Shown here in pieces: positions 1 through 7,920 of a stretch of 64,000 nucleotides of DNA; positions within the stretch are counted from its first letter, which is position 1; every line of letters begins with the position of its first letter. The stretch spans positions 883,301 to 947,300 of the forward strand of contig NZ_LT984804.1 in assembly GCF_900250115.1 (NCBI RefSeq). Direction: 5' to 3'. A model generated the notes under the pieces. The model worked only from the letters and a program-made list of their open reading frames with translations, did not search any database and was not told the DNA's origin. Origin of the DNA: Cupriavidus taiwanensis. GTDB taxonomy: Bacteria > Pseudomonadota > Gammaproteobacteria > Burkholderiales > Burkholderiaceae. A program made the translations under genes and the position numbers.

Positions 1-34
1 AGAGAGTCGGCGAAAGGCGCCGCCGCTCGCATAC

Positions 35-67
35 GCTCCCCTCTCCCGCGAAGCGGGAGAGGGGAGC
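35..67. repeat. perfect 15-bp inverted repeat (hairpin)
   Basis: Two perfect 15-base arms (35-49 and 53-67) flank a 3-base loop and are rich in CCCTCTCCC/GGGAGAGGG. It lies 40 bases past the stop of the reverse-strand gene at 107-592, so it could stop or stabilise that transcript, but there is no T tract. Very similar hairpins are common dispersed intergenic repeats in this kind of genome (recollection, not checked). Confidence 0.6.
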
Positions 68-106
68 ACACCGGCAGCGATGCCGACGCCATCGGCATGA
101 CGAGCC

Positions 107-592
107 TTACTTCAACTGCTGCGCAAACTCCTCCAGCTGCGTAATGCAGATCCCCCAGCCCTCATAAAACCCCATTTCCTCATGCTGCTTGCGGGTGGCC
201 TCGTCGGGATGCATCACGCGCGCGATGTAGCGGGTGCCGTCGCCCTCGTCGGCCATGGTGATGACCGCGGTCATCGACAGCCACGGGGTGCCGGGCCGAT
301 AGCCGGCGACCAGCGCCGAGGTCGAGACGATCTTCTCCATCGGCACGATTTCGAGGAAGCAGCCGGGGTTGTCGCTGGTGCCGCCATCAGGGCCTTGCAT
401 GAAGGTATGGAAGGCGCCGCCGGGGCGCATGTCGAAGGCGCGGACCTCGGTGGTCCAGGGCTTGGGGCACCACCATTGCTTGAGCAGCTGCGGATCGCTC
501 CAGGCGCGCCAGACCTTGGCGCGCGGAGCCTTGAGCAGGCGCGAGATGACCAGGTCCTGGCTCTCTGGCGCGGCGGCGTTTTCAATCGTCAT
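107..592 (-). CDS. SRPBCC / AHSA1-type START-like domain protein
   Basis: The 161-residue protein has the typical opening of the AHSA1 (activator of Hsp90 ATPase homologue 1-like) branch of the SRPBCC fold: a strand, then KAPRAKVWRAWSDP and an LLKQWW motif at residues 21-41, and later the GG-containing hairpin and C-terminal helix. These proteins form a hydrophobic cavity for small ligands, and the ligand here is unknown. The ATG at 592 is chosen because it overlaps the end of the upstream ArsR gene by 11 bases, a common arrangement of ArsR plus AHSA1 pairs. Translation is probably coupled to arsR. An upstream in-frame start would extend further into arsR and is less likely. Confidence 0.88.
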   Translation of the reverse strand: MTIENAAAPESQDLVISRLLKAPRAKVWRAWSDPQLLKQWWCPKPWTTEVRAFDMRPGGAFHTFMQGPDGGTSDNPGCFLEIVPMEKIVSTSALVAGYRPGTPWLSMTAVITMADEGDGTRYIARVMHPDEATRKQHEEMGFYEGWGICITQLEEFAQQLK

Positions 593-968
593 TGGACTGC
601 TCCTCTTGGTGAAGTGCTTCGACAAAAGCCGCCAGGCGGTCGGTACGGGCCTCCCACAGGGCGCGCTGGTCGGCCAGCCATTGCTGCGCGTCGGACAGCG
701 GTTGCGGCACCAGCTCGCAGGTGCGCACCCGGCCCGTCTTGCGCGAGCGGATCAGGCCGCTGCGCTCCAGCACGTGCAGGTGCTTCATGAACGAGGGCAG
801 CGCCATCGCGAACGGTGCCGCCAGCGCCGAAACCGTTTCGGGCCCGCGCCCGAGCGTGCTGACGATGGCGCGCCGGGTCGGGTCCGCCAGCGCGTAGAAC
901 ACGCCGGACAGTGGGGAAATATCGACAGCCTGGGACACGTCTGCAAACTCGGCGCAATGGTTAGCCAT
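582..968 (-). CDS. ArsR-family winged-helix repressor
   Basis: This 128-residue protein is a compact ArsR/SmtB-type winged helix: LADPTRRAIVSTL at about residue 30, then the recognition helix with SFMKHLHVLERSGLI. The usual ArsR metal-binding cysteine cluster is absent, so it belongs to the non-metal group that accompanies AHSA1 proteins. It is first in a two-gene operon and overlaps the AHSA1 gene. The ATG at 968 is preferred to one 48 bases upstream because a promoter-like -10 and a palindrome lie immediately in front of it. It probably represses its own operon; the inducer is unknown. Confidence 0.88.
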   Translation of the reverse strand: MANHCAEFADVSQAVDISPLSGVFYALADPTRRAIVSTLGRGPETVSALAAPFAMALPSFMKHLHVLERSGLIRSRKTGRVRTCELVPQPLSDAQQWLADQRALWEARTDRLAAFVEALHQEEQSNDD

Positions 969-1003
969 GTGGCTAAGTATAAGGAGCCAGCCGGAACTTG
1001 CAA
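961..1003 (-). promoter_or_regulatory. candidate promoter and ArsR operator over the start codon
   Basis: On the reverse strand a -35-like TTGCAA (998-1003) and a -10-like TATACT (976-981) are 16 bases apart. A perfect palindrome (TTAGCCA, TG, TGGCTAA) at 961-976 touches the -10 and covers the ATG at 966-968. A dimeric repressor bound here would block transcription. The predicted transcript start is so close to the ATG that the mRNA would be nearly leaderless. Confidence 0.5.
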
Positions 1004-1068
1004 GGCCAGAATGCAAGACGCCCCGGACCCGCCGGGGCGTGTTGCGATCAGGGCAGCGCGGGCGAGAC

Positions 1069-1716
1069 CTATTGCTGTCGCACGTATGCCGCCAGCGCCT
1101 TGACTTCCTCCGCCTTCAACCCGGCAAACGGCGGCATCGGCACTGCACCCCACTTGCCGCTGCTGCCGCCGCGGATGCTGGCCTCGAGTTTGGCCTGGGC
1201 CTGCGCATCGTTCTGGTAGCGCACGGCGACCTCATGGTAGGCGGGGCCGACCACCTTCTGCGTCACGCCGTGGCAGCTCAGGCAGGCGTTCTTCGCCAGC
1301 AGCGCCTGCACGTCGAGTCCTGCGGCGGCGGCGGGCGCAGGCGCGGCCGGCTTGCCGGCCTTCTGCGCGATCGCCACGATCTCCGGATCCTTCGCCTTGG
1401 CCGAGCCATAGGCCACGGCCAGGTAGGCGCCGAGCTGCTCGACCTCGGCATCGTCGATCGGTGCGCCGTAGGCCTGCTGCATCTTCTTCATCTCGGCGGT
1501 CCACTGCGCCAGGCTCAGCCCGGGCGGCTGGTAGGAGACGTAGTCGGCCGAATGGCAGATCGCGCATTTCTGCGTGGCGATGCCGTAGCCGGGGAGTCTT
1601 GCCGGCTTGAGCTTGACGTTCTCCGCGGGCAGCTTGATGTCCTGTGGCGCGGCGCCGGCATGGCCGGCACCGAGCAGGGCGAGCGCCAGCAGCGCGGGGG
1701 CGATGGTTGCTTTCAT
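1069..1716 (-). CDS. sorB: diheme c-type cytochrome, SorB-like electron acceptor
   Basis: The 215-residue protein begins with a Sec signal peptide (MKATIAPALLALALLGAGHA) and has two CxxCH heme-attachment sites, CAICH at residues 51-55 and CLSCH at 145-149, joined by an Ala/Pro-rich linker. It lies 10 bases after the molybdenum sulfite dehydrogenase gene and is transcribed with it. It is therefore most likely the periplasmic cytochrome that takes electrons from sulfite oxidation. Characterised SorB subunits are monoheme, so this two-domain version is longer than the reference. The ATG at 1716 is the one that gives a proper signal peptide. The assignment rests mainly on its neighbour. Confidence 0.82.
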   Translation of the reverse strand: MKATIAPALLALALLGAGHAGAAPQDIKLPAENVKLKPARLPGYGIATQKCAICHSADYVSYQPPGLSLAQWTAEMKKMQQAYGAPIDDAEVEQLGAYLAVAYGSAKAKDPEIVAIAQKAGKPAAPAPAAAAGLDVQALLAKNACLSCHGVTQKVVGPAYHEVAVRYQNDAQAQAKLEASIRGGSSGKWGAVPMPPFAGLKAEEVKALAAYVRQQ

Positions 1717-1726
1717 GGCGCTTTCC

Positions 1727-2998
1727 TCAGGCGATGGTGACCGGCGTGGCTTCGATGACATTGCGGCGATAGCCGGCGGGGTTCCAGCTGGCCCTGGCCG
1801 GTTGGGTCTCGCCGTTGTTGCTGGTGGCACGCACCATCAGCACCGCCGGGCCCTTGCGCGCGAACTTCACCGGCAACTGCCAGGCGCGGAACGAGAACCG
1901 GCCGAGGTCTTCGCCCAGCTGCGCGGCACGCCAGTTCTGTCCGCCGTCGACGGAGACCTCGACCGTGCGGATGCCGGAGCCGCCGTCGAAGGCCATGCCC
2001 TTCAGTTCGACGGCGCGGCCGGACGGCAGCCTGCCGCCGCTCTGGACACTGGTGATGAAGCTGCGCACGGCCAGCGTCGAGATCGGCCGCGTCTTCGCCG
2101 CCGGCGTGCCGGGGGCCACGCACTGGCAATCGTTGTCCGGCACGCGGTAGCCCTTGGTCATGAAAAACGCATCGTGGCCCTCGAACGGGTGGTCCAGCAC
2201 CTCGATCTCGTGCAGGTGCTTGATCCAGTAGGTGCCGAAGTAGCCCGGCACCACCAGCTTGAGCGGGTAGCCGTTGAGCAGCGGCAGGTCTGCGCCATTC
2301 ATGCCCCACGCCAGCAGCGGTTCGCCGTTCATGGCGTGGGCGATATCGAGCGACTTGCGGAAGTCCGGCGTGCTCGGCAACACCGGCGTGTCCATGCCGT
2401 TGAAGGTCACCACCTTGGCGCCGGCCTTGACGCCCGCATGCTCGAGCACCTTGCGCAGCGGCACGCCGGTCCAGCGCGCATTGCCCATCGCGCCGTTGGC
2501 CAGTTGCGCGCCGAACACGCGCGGCTCGGAGAAGCCCCGGCTGTTGCCCGAGCACTGGTTCACCGCGACCACCTCCACCGGCTCCGCCAGCCGCTTCAGT
2601 TCATCGAGCGACAGCTGCAGCGGCTTGCCGACGTGGCCGCCGACGCTGAGGCGGTAAGTGGCCAGATCCACCGACAGCGGCAGGTTGGCCAGGTGGTAGC
2701 GCACGAAGAAGGCGTCGTTGGCGGTGATCGGCCCCTCGTTGAAGGCGGAAAAGGGCGTCTCCAGGTGCGGCGGGCGGGTGCTGACGCGCACCAGCGGGCG
2801 CTTGCCGGGATAGCGCACCAGCGGGCGCGGGCCGTCGGCCAGCGTGACGCCGTCGGTGGCGCGCGCGGCCTGCGCGGCCAGGGTGCCCAGTGGCGAGGCG
2901 CCCAGCGCCAGCAGGCCCGCGCCCTGCACCAGGCGGCGCCGGGTGGGTAGCGGCCGGTCGTGGTCGGCAGATTGCGCCGGACGGTTCTTGTCTCGCAT
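1727..2998 (-). CDS. sorA: molybdopterin-dependent sulfite dehydrogenase (SorA-like)
   Basis: This 423-residue periplasmic enzyme belongs to the sulfite oxidase family and likely oxidises sulfite to sulfate. It starts with a twin-arginine leader (TRRR at 19-22 followed by a hydrophobic stretch), as expected for a cofactor-loaded exported protein. The molybdenum-ligand cysteine is C149 in NQCSGNSRG. An FFVRYHLANLP segment at 97-107 carries the Arg/His pair that binds substrate in SorA. The C-terminal part from about residue 300 is the Mo-co dimerisation domain. The cytochrome gene follows 10 bases later. Some members of this family act on other oxyanions or sulfoxides, so the substrate is inferred. 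Confidence 0.88.
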   Translation of the reverse strand: MRDKNRPAQSADHDRPLPTRRRLVQGAGLLALGASPLGTLAAQAARATDGVTLADGPRPLVRYPGKRPLVRVSTRPPHLETPFSAFNEGPITANDAFFVRYHLANLPLSVDLATYRLSVGGHVGKPLQLSLDELKRLAEPVEVVAVNQCSGNSRGFSEPRVFGAQLANGAMGNARWTGVPLRKVLEHAGVKAGAKVVTFNGMDTPVLPSTPDFRKSLDIAHAMNGEPLLAWGMNGADLPLLNGYPLKLVVPGYFGTYWIKHLHEIEVLDHPFEGHDAFFMTKGYRVPDNDCQCVAPGTPAAKTRPISTLAVRSFITSVQSGGRLPSGRAVELKGMAFDGGSGIRTVEVSVDGGQNWRAAQLGEDLGRFSFRAWQLPVKFARKGPAVLMVRATSNNGETQPARASWNPAGYRRNVIEATPVTIA

Positions 2999-3164
2999 GG
3001 GGGCGTCTCCTTCGGGGGCGTGCTGGTCGGTGTTGTGGCGCGCAAGGCGCTGTGGCGGGTACTTTGACGCGGCGTCATCAACTTGTGAAACGGGTTTTGC
3101 TGCTAGTAGTTATCGATTTATTCGATATAGGGGAAGACCACGGCGGCCGCACGGGCAAAACCGC

Positions 3165-3213
3165 TTGCATCGCAAACTTGGTTTCCCTACACTTACCAAA
3201 ACGTTTTTGTTAG
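3165..3213 (+). promoter_or_regulatory. promoter with overlapping LacI-type operator
   Basis: A -35 TTGCAT (3165-3170) and a -10 TACACT (3188-3193) are separated by 17 bases in the 313-base divergent gap (2999-3311). An imperfect 22-base palindrome centred on AAAACGTTTT (3192-3213, 9 of 11 arm positions matching) starts in the -10 and covers the expected transcription start. The central CG symmetry is typical of LacI/PurR-family operators. The LacI-type gene at 6836-7873 is the obvious candidate to bind it. Nothing else was identified in the gap. Confidence 0.55.
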
Positions 3214-3311
3214 CGGAAAACCATTATATCTGCGGCGAATCGCGCACAGACGCAGCCTGTGGCCCCGGTGCCATGGCACAACGCCCGACACACCAAACGA
3301 GGAGCAAAGCA

Positions 3312-4661
3312 ATGTCCCACCCCGCCCCCGCGCCGGTGGATGAACGGCTGCCATGGCGGCGCCTGTTCGTCTTCGGGCTTCAACACGTACTGGTCATGGC
3401 CGCGTCGCCGATCGCGTCGGTGTTCCTGATGAGCAAGGCGCTCAACTTCCCGCCCGCGCTGGCGGTGCAGCTGCTCAGCGCCACCTTTGTGATCTGCGGC
3501 CTGGGCACGCTGCTGCAGTCGCTGGGCCAGCGCGGCATCGGCGCGCGCCTGCCGTTCGTGATGCTGCCCGGCGGCGCGCCGATCGTGCTGTTCATCCTGA
3601 TCGCGCAGCAGACCGACGTGCAGACCGCGGCCGGCGCGGTGATCCTGACCGGCGTCTTCTACTTCCTGGTGCTGCCGGTATTCCGACGCTGCCTGCGGTA
3701 CTTCCCGCCGGTGGTGGTGGGCACCATGCTGCTGCTGGTGGCGATCAACCTGGCGCAGGTGTCGGGCAAGCTCGTGGCCGGCCACCCGGCCCCGGGCAGC
3801 GCGGTGGATCCGCTCAACCTGCTGCTGGCCTTTGCCACCATCGCCTGCACCGTGGCGGCGTCGCGCTGGCTCACCGGCATGCTGGCGCAGCTGGCGATCC
3901 TGCTCGGCCTGCTGGGCGGCGCGCTGGTGGCGGGACTGGCCGGTGCGTTCCAGCTCGGCCAGGTGTCGATGTCGCCGGTGCTGGCATTGCCGACGCCGTT
4001 GCCGTTCGGCTGGCCGAGCTTCGACGTGGTGGCCGCGATCCCGCTGATGGTGTTTGCCGTGATCTCGATGGTGGAGGCCACCGGGCAGACCCTGGCGATC
4101 AGCGATGCCGTGGGCCGGCCGGTGGACCAGCAGCGCGACGTGCCGCGCACCATCCGCGCCGACGCGCTGACCTCGCTGCTGGGCGGGATGTTCGGCACCT
4201 CGCTGATCATCACCAGCGGCGAGAACATCGGCATCGTGCGGGCCACCGGCGTGCGCTCGCGCTTTGTCACGGCGATGTCGGGCGCGATCCTGGTGGCATT
4301 CGGGCTGCTGGTGCCGGTGTCGTCGCTGATCAGCGCGATCCCCGAGGCCGTGGTCGGCGGCACCGGGCTGGTGGTGTTCTGCATCGTCGGCACCATGGGC
4401 ATCGACATGCTGCGCAAGGTGGACCTGCGCGACCACGCCAACATGTACCTGGTGGCGGTGGCGCTGGCCGTGGGCCTGCTGCCGATCCTGGTGCCGGGCA
4501 TCTATGGCGGCCTGCCGGCCAACCTGCGCATCCTGGTGGGCAATGGCGTGGCGATGGGCGCCATCACCGCTGCGCTGCTCAACTTCCTGTTTTTCCATAC
4601 GGGTCTGCGGACCGCGGCCACGGGCGCGATCCCGCGCGACGATGCCGCCGCCACGCATTGA
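3312..4661 (+). CDS. NCS2-family nucleobase (xanthine/uracil-type) permease
   Basis: The 449-residue integral membrane protein has the hydrophobic profile and landmarks of the NCS2 (uracil/xanthine permease) family: an N-terminal FGLQHVLVMAAS segment, a VTMLLL-like core helix, an Ile/Val-rich helix before the VVEATGQTLAISDAVGRP loop, and the GTSLIITSGENIGIVRATGVRSR stretch that lines the substrate site. It probably imports a purine or pyrimidine by proton symport. The ATG at 3312 follows a good GGAG ribosome site. It leads an operon with an amidohydrolase and a TSUP exporter, which suggests import followed by deamination of a base. The exact base is not readable. Confidence 0.88.
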   Translation: MSHPAPAPVDERLPWRRLFVFGLQHVLVMAASPIASVFLMSKALNFPPALAVQLLSATFVICGLGTLLQSLGQRGIGARLPFVMLPGGAPIVLFILIAQQTDVQTAAGAVILTGVFYFLVLPVFRRCLRYFPPVVVGTMLLLVAINLAQVSGKLVAGHPAPGSAVDPLNLLLAFATIACTVAASRWLTGMLAQLAILLGLLGGALVAGLAGAFQLGQVSMSPVLALPTPLPFGWPSFDVVAAIPLMVFAVISMVEATGQTLAISDAVGRPVDQQRDVPRTIRADALTSLLGGMFGTSLIITSGENIGIVRATGVRSRFVTAMSGAILVAFGLLVPVSSLISAIPEAVVGGTGLVVFCIVGTMGIDMLRKVDLRDHANMYLVAVALAVGLLPILVPGIYGGLPANLRILVGNGVAMGAITAALLNFLFFHTGLRTAATGAIPRDDAAATH

Positions 4662-4680
4662 CCTCGCTTCCTGCATTGCC

Positions 4681-6129
4681 ATGACTCAACCTTATGCCTC
4701 GACGCCGGCCTGGCCTGGCGACCTCAACCCGGCGCTGGCGCCGGACCGCTTCCAGCGCCCGCGCATCCTGCTGCCGGAATGGACCCTGCTGCGCCAGGGC
4801 GCGGTACGTGGCCACGCGGTGGTGGTGGAGGGCGGCCGCTTCACCGCGGTCGGCCCCGCTGAAGACATCGCCGCTTGCTTCCCGCAACTGGAGACCCTGC
4901 CGCTGCCGCGCATGCTGCTGATGCCGGGCATGATCGACACCCACCACCACCTGACGCAGTCGTTCGGCAAGTCGCTGGTGTTCGGCGAGCCGTCGGAGAT
5001 ATTCCGGCGCGTGTGGGTGCCGCTGGAGGGCAGCCTGAAGGCCGAGCACCTGTACCTGTCGTCCAAGCTGGCGGCGCTGGAAGCGCTGCGCGGCGGCTTT
5101 ACCACCGTGGTCGATGCCGGCACGCGCAGCGAGGCCGGGCTGGACGCGGTGGCGCGCGCGGTCGGCGATGCCGGCGTGCGCTGCGTGCTGGGACTGATCT
5201 GCAACGACAAGCCCGGCGCCGAAACGCTCGACGCCGCGCCCATCCTGCGTCGCGCCGCCGCGCACCTGGACCGCTACGCCGGCGATGCGCTGGTGGCGCC
5301 GTCGCTGGCCATCTCGATTCCCGAGGTGGCCTCGGACGCGATGCTGCACCACGTCTACCAGCTGTGCGCCGAGTCCGGCCGCATCTTCCAGACCCATGCC
5401 AACGAGCACCTGGTGGCGGTGGAGCGTTCGCTCAACGCGTGCGGGCGCCGGCCGATCGAGCACCTCGCCGCGATCGGCGCGCTCGGCCCGGCGGCCTTGC
5501 TCGCGCACGCCACGCTGGTGACGCCGCAGGAGATCCGGCTGCTGGCCGACAGCGGCGCCGCGGTCGCTTACAACCCCGTGGCCAGCGCCTGGAAGGGCAA
5601 CGCCGTGGCCCCGGCCGAGACCATGGCTACCTTCGGCGTGCGCCTGGGCCTGGGCACCGACGGCACCCGCAGCGACGGTTTCCGCCTGCTCGACTATGCC
5701 GAGGCCGCGCAGCGCTTCGCCTTCGGCATCGGCGTGGGCGATTCATCCTGCGGCGCGGGCTGGCGCTGGCTCGACATGGCCACGCACGACGCGGCCGACG
5801 TCGCCGGGCTGGGCGCGCTTACCGGCGAGATCGCCGCCGGCAAGCGCGCCGACTTCCTGCTGGTCGACCTCGACGTGCCGGAACTGACGCCGTCGTGGGA
5901 CCTGACCTGGGAACTGGTGCGGCTGGCCAACCGCGACCAGATCCGCGCGGTCTTTGTCGACGGCAGCCTGCGCCTGTGGCAGGGCTGGCCCACCGACTGG
6001 GACGCGCGCGCGCTGATGCGCGACATCCATGCCATGGCCGAGCACACCGTCGCCAACGCGCCGATCCGCAAGCTGCATGACGCCGCCGACGTGCACCGCG
6101 CGCGCCATGCCGGCACGGAGGCGGCATGA
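4681..6129 (+). CDS. amidohydrolase of the cytosine/8-oxoguanine deaminase type
   Basis: This 482-residue enzyme is a metal-dependent amidohydrolase of the ATZ/TRZ and nucleobase-deaminase group. Metal ligands are visible as the GMIDTHHH cluster near residues 83-90, a His in THANEH near 240, a His in LLAHATL, and the Asp in GLGTDGT. The C-terminal GKRADFLLVDLD segment closes the beta-sandwich typical of these enzymes. It sits 19 bases after a nucleobase-type permease and overlaps the next gene by ATGA, so deamination of an imported heterocyclic base is the natural reading. Dechlorination or other ring hydrolysis is possible in this family, so substrate identity remains open. Confidence 0.86.
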   Translation: MTQPYASTPAWPGDLNPALAPDRFQRPRILLPEWTLLRQGAVRGHAVVVEGGRFTAVGPAEDIAACFPQLETLPLPRMLLMPGMIDTHHHLTQSFGKSLVFGEPSEIFRRVWVPLEGSLKAEHLYLSSKLAALEALRGGFTTVVDAGTRSEAGLDAVARAVGDAGVRCVLGLICNDKPGAETLDAAPILRRAAAHLDRYAGDALVAPSLAISIPEVASDAMLHHVYQLCAESGRIFQTHANEHLVAVERSLNACGRRPIEHLAAIGALGPAALLAHATLVTPQEIRLLADSGAAVAYNPVASAWKGNAVAPAETMATFGVRLGLGTDGTRSDGFRLLDYAEAAQRFAFGIGVGDSSCGAGWRWLDMATHDAADVAGLGALTGEIAAGKRADFLLVDLDVPELTPSWDLTWELVRLANRDQIRAVFVDGSLRLWQGWPTDWDARALMRDIHAMAEHTVANAPIRKLHDAADVHRARHAGTEAA

Positions 6130-6839
6130 GCATGGACATGACCCTGTTCAGCGTCGGCGTGGCCGTGTTTACGGGCGCGCTGATCCAGGGCGCCACCGGC
6201 ATGGGCTTTGCGCTGATCGTGGTGCCGGTGCTGGCGCTGGCCGCGCCGGCGATGCTGCCCGGCGCGCTGTTGCTGGCGATGCTGCCGCTCAACGCCTACG
6301 TGGCCTGGCGCGAGCGCCACGCCATCGATATGCGCGGGGCCGGCTGGATCAGCGCCGGGCGCGTGGCCGGCACCTTCGGCGGCCTGTGGGTGCTGGTGGC
6401 GATGCCGATGGCGTGGCTCAACGCGCTGGTCGGCGGCAGCACCATTGCGGCGGCGGTGGTGTCGTTGCTGGCGCCGGCGTTCACGCCGGGCCGGCTGACC
6501 TTTGCCTCCACCGGCCTGATCACCGGCGTCACCGAGACCGCCACCGGCGTCGGCGGCCCGCCGCTGGCGCTGGCCTACCAGCACGCGCCGGTGGCGACCC
6601 TGCGCGCCACCGTGGCGCTGTGCTTCCTGGTGGGCGAGGTGATCTCGCTGGCGGTGCTGGCGCTGGGCGGCCGCCTCGGCATGGACCACGTGGTCTACGC
6701 CGCGGGCCTGCTGCCGGTGCTGGGCGTCGGCATGGTCGCCAGCCACCTGGTGCACCAGCGCATCAACCAGCGCATGCTGCGCATCGGCGTGCTGGTGTTC
6801 GCGCTGGTGTCGGGCGCGGTGGTGCTGTTGCGCGGCTAG
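6126..6839 (+). CDS. TSUP (TauE/SafE) family membrane exporter
   Basis: The 237-residue protein is almost entirely hydrophobic, with about eight membrane segments. It carries the two internally related halves typical of TSUP proteins, each with a glycine-rich motif (GALIQGATGMGFAL near the start; TGVTETATGVGGPPLAL near the middle). TSUP proteins export sulfite, sulfoacetate or other organic anions. The start overlaps the amidohydrolase stop (ATGA), so it is part of that operon and may export an acidic breakdown product. Its last bases overlap the convergent LacI-type gene by 4. The exported compound is unknown. Confidence 0.85.
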   Translation: MSMDMTLFSVGVAVFTGALIQGATGMGFALIVVPVLALAAPAMLPGALLLAMLPLNAYVAWRERHAIDMRGAGWISAGRVAGTFGGLWVLVAMPMAWLNALVGGSTIAAAVVSLLAPAFTPGRLTFASTGLITGVTETATGVGGPPLALAYQHAPVATLRATVALCFLVGEVISLAVLALGGRLGMDHVVYAAGLLPVLGVGMVASHLVHQRINQRMLRIGVLVFALVSGAVVLLRG

Positions 6840-7873
6840 GCGCCCGGCGTCGACGATGCCCGTACCACCAGTTCGGGCGCGGGCCCGGCAATCACGCTGC
6901 GGCCGCGCTCGCCCGACAGGTGCGCGAACAGCAGTTCCACCGCCAGCGACGCCACCCGCTCCAGGTGCAGGTCGACCGCGGTCAGCGGCGGCTGCGCGCT
7001 GCGCGCGCGGATGCCGTCGTAGCGCGTCACCACCAGCACGTCGTCGGGCACGCGCCTGCCCAGCCCTTGCAGGTGCGCCATGGCGCCGACCGCGAACGCG
7101 TCCACCGGCGCGCACAGCGCATCCAGCCCCGGCATCATCGCCAGCAGCTGCGCGCAGGCGTCGGCGCCCGCGGCTTCGCCGTGTTCCTCGGCCGCCTTGA
7201 CGATATGGCAGGGCAGCCCCAGCGCCTGCGTGAACTCGCGGTAGGCGCGCTCCGTTTCCACATAAGACTGCCGTGGCGCCGCGCCGATCATCAGGCCGAT
7301 CTGGCGCCGCCCCTGGCCGTGCAGGTGCGCCAGTAGCAGGCGCGCGGTCTCGGCCGACTGCAGGTCGACGCACGGCACCGGGGTCTCGGTCAGCGGCTCG
7401 CGCCCGATCGAGACGATGCTGACGCCGCGCTCGCGCAGGCGCGCGATATGCGCATCGCCGGCGATCGGCTCGATCACGATGGCGCCGTCGATATCGAGCG
7501 TATCGAGCAGGCCGCCGGCACCTTCCAGCGGCGGCACCAGCACCACCCCCAGCCCGCGCCCCAGCGCCGCTTCGGCGGCGATCGCCGCCACCTCCATCAT
7601 GAAGCCCAGCCGCGAGGTGCCGCCCGCCACCGCGAACGGCATCGACGACAGCAGCGCGATGCAGTTGGCGCGGCCCGACTGCAGCCGCTGCGCGCGCACG
7701 CTGGGCCGGTAGCCCAGCTCCGCCGCGACGCGCTTGACGCGCGCGCGCGTGGCCGGGTCCAGCACGCCGCGGTCGTTGAGTGCATGCGACACCGTGGTCA
7801 GCGAGACCCCGGCGGCGCGGGCAACGTCGTGGATGGTGATGCGGCGGGGGCGGTCGGGCGTGGCGTCGGTCAT
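6836..7873 (-). CDS. LacI-family transcriptional regulator
   Basis: The 345-residue protein has a LacI helix-turn-helix at residues 11-60 (ITIHDVARAAGVSLTTVSHALND, then a hinge with VRAQRLQSGRANCIALL), followed by a periplasmic-binding-protein-like ligand domain. The ATG at 7873 places the HTH at the usual distance from the N-terminus. It faces the permease/amidohydrolase/TSUP operon tail to tail. A LacI-like palindrome sits on that operon's promoter at 3192-3213, so it is probably the local repressor. The inducer is presumably the transported base or its product. Confidence 0.9.
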   Translation of the reverse strand: MTDATPDRPRRITIHDVARAAGVSLTTVSHALNDRGVLDPATRARVKRVAAELGYRPSVRAQRLQSGRANCIALLSSMPFAVAGGTSRLGFMMEVAAIAAEAALGRGLGVVLVPPLEGAGGLLDTLDIDGAIVIEPIAGDAHIARLRERGVSIVSIGREPLTETPVPCVDLQSAETARLLLAHLHGQGRRQIGLMIGAAPRQSYVETERAYREFTQALGLPCHIVKAAEEHGEAAGADACAQLLAMMPGLDALCAPVDAFAVGAMAHLQGLGRRVPDDVLVVTRYDGIRARSAQPPLTAVDLHLERVASLAVELLFAHLSGERGRSVIAGPAPELVVRASSTPGA

Positions 7874-7920
7874 GCGGGACAAGGGCGATGGCTCAGGGGG
7901 GAGCATACCGCAGCGGCTGC

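Noticed and set aside
3210..4682. Long antisense frame over the NCS2 permease
   Set aside because: His/Gln/Arg-rich shadow with no domain; the permease on the other strand is unambiguous.
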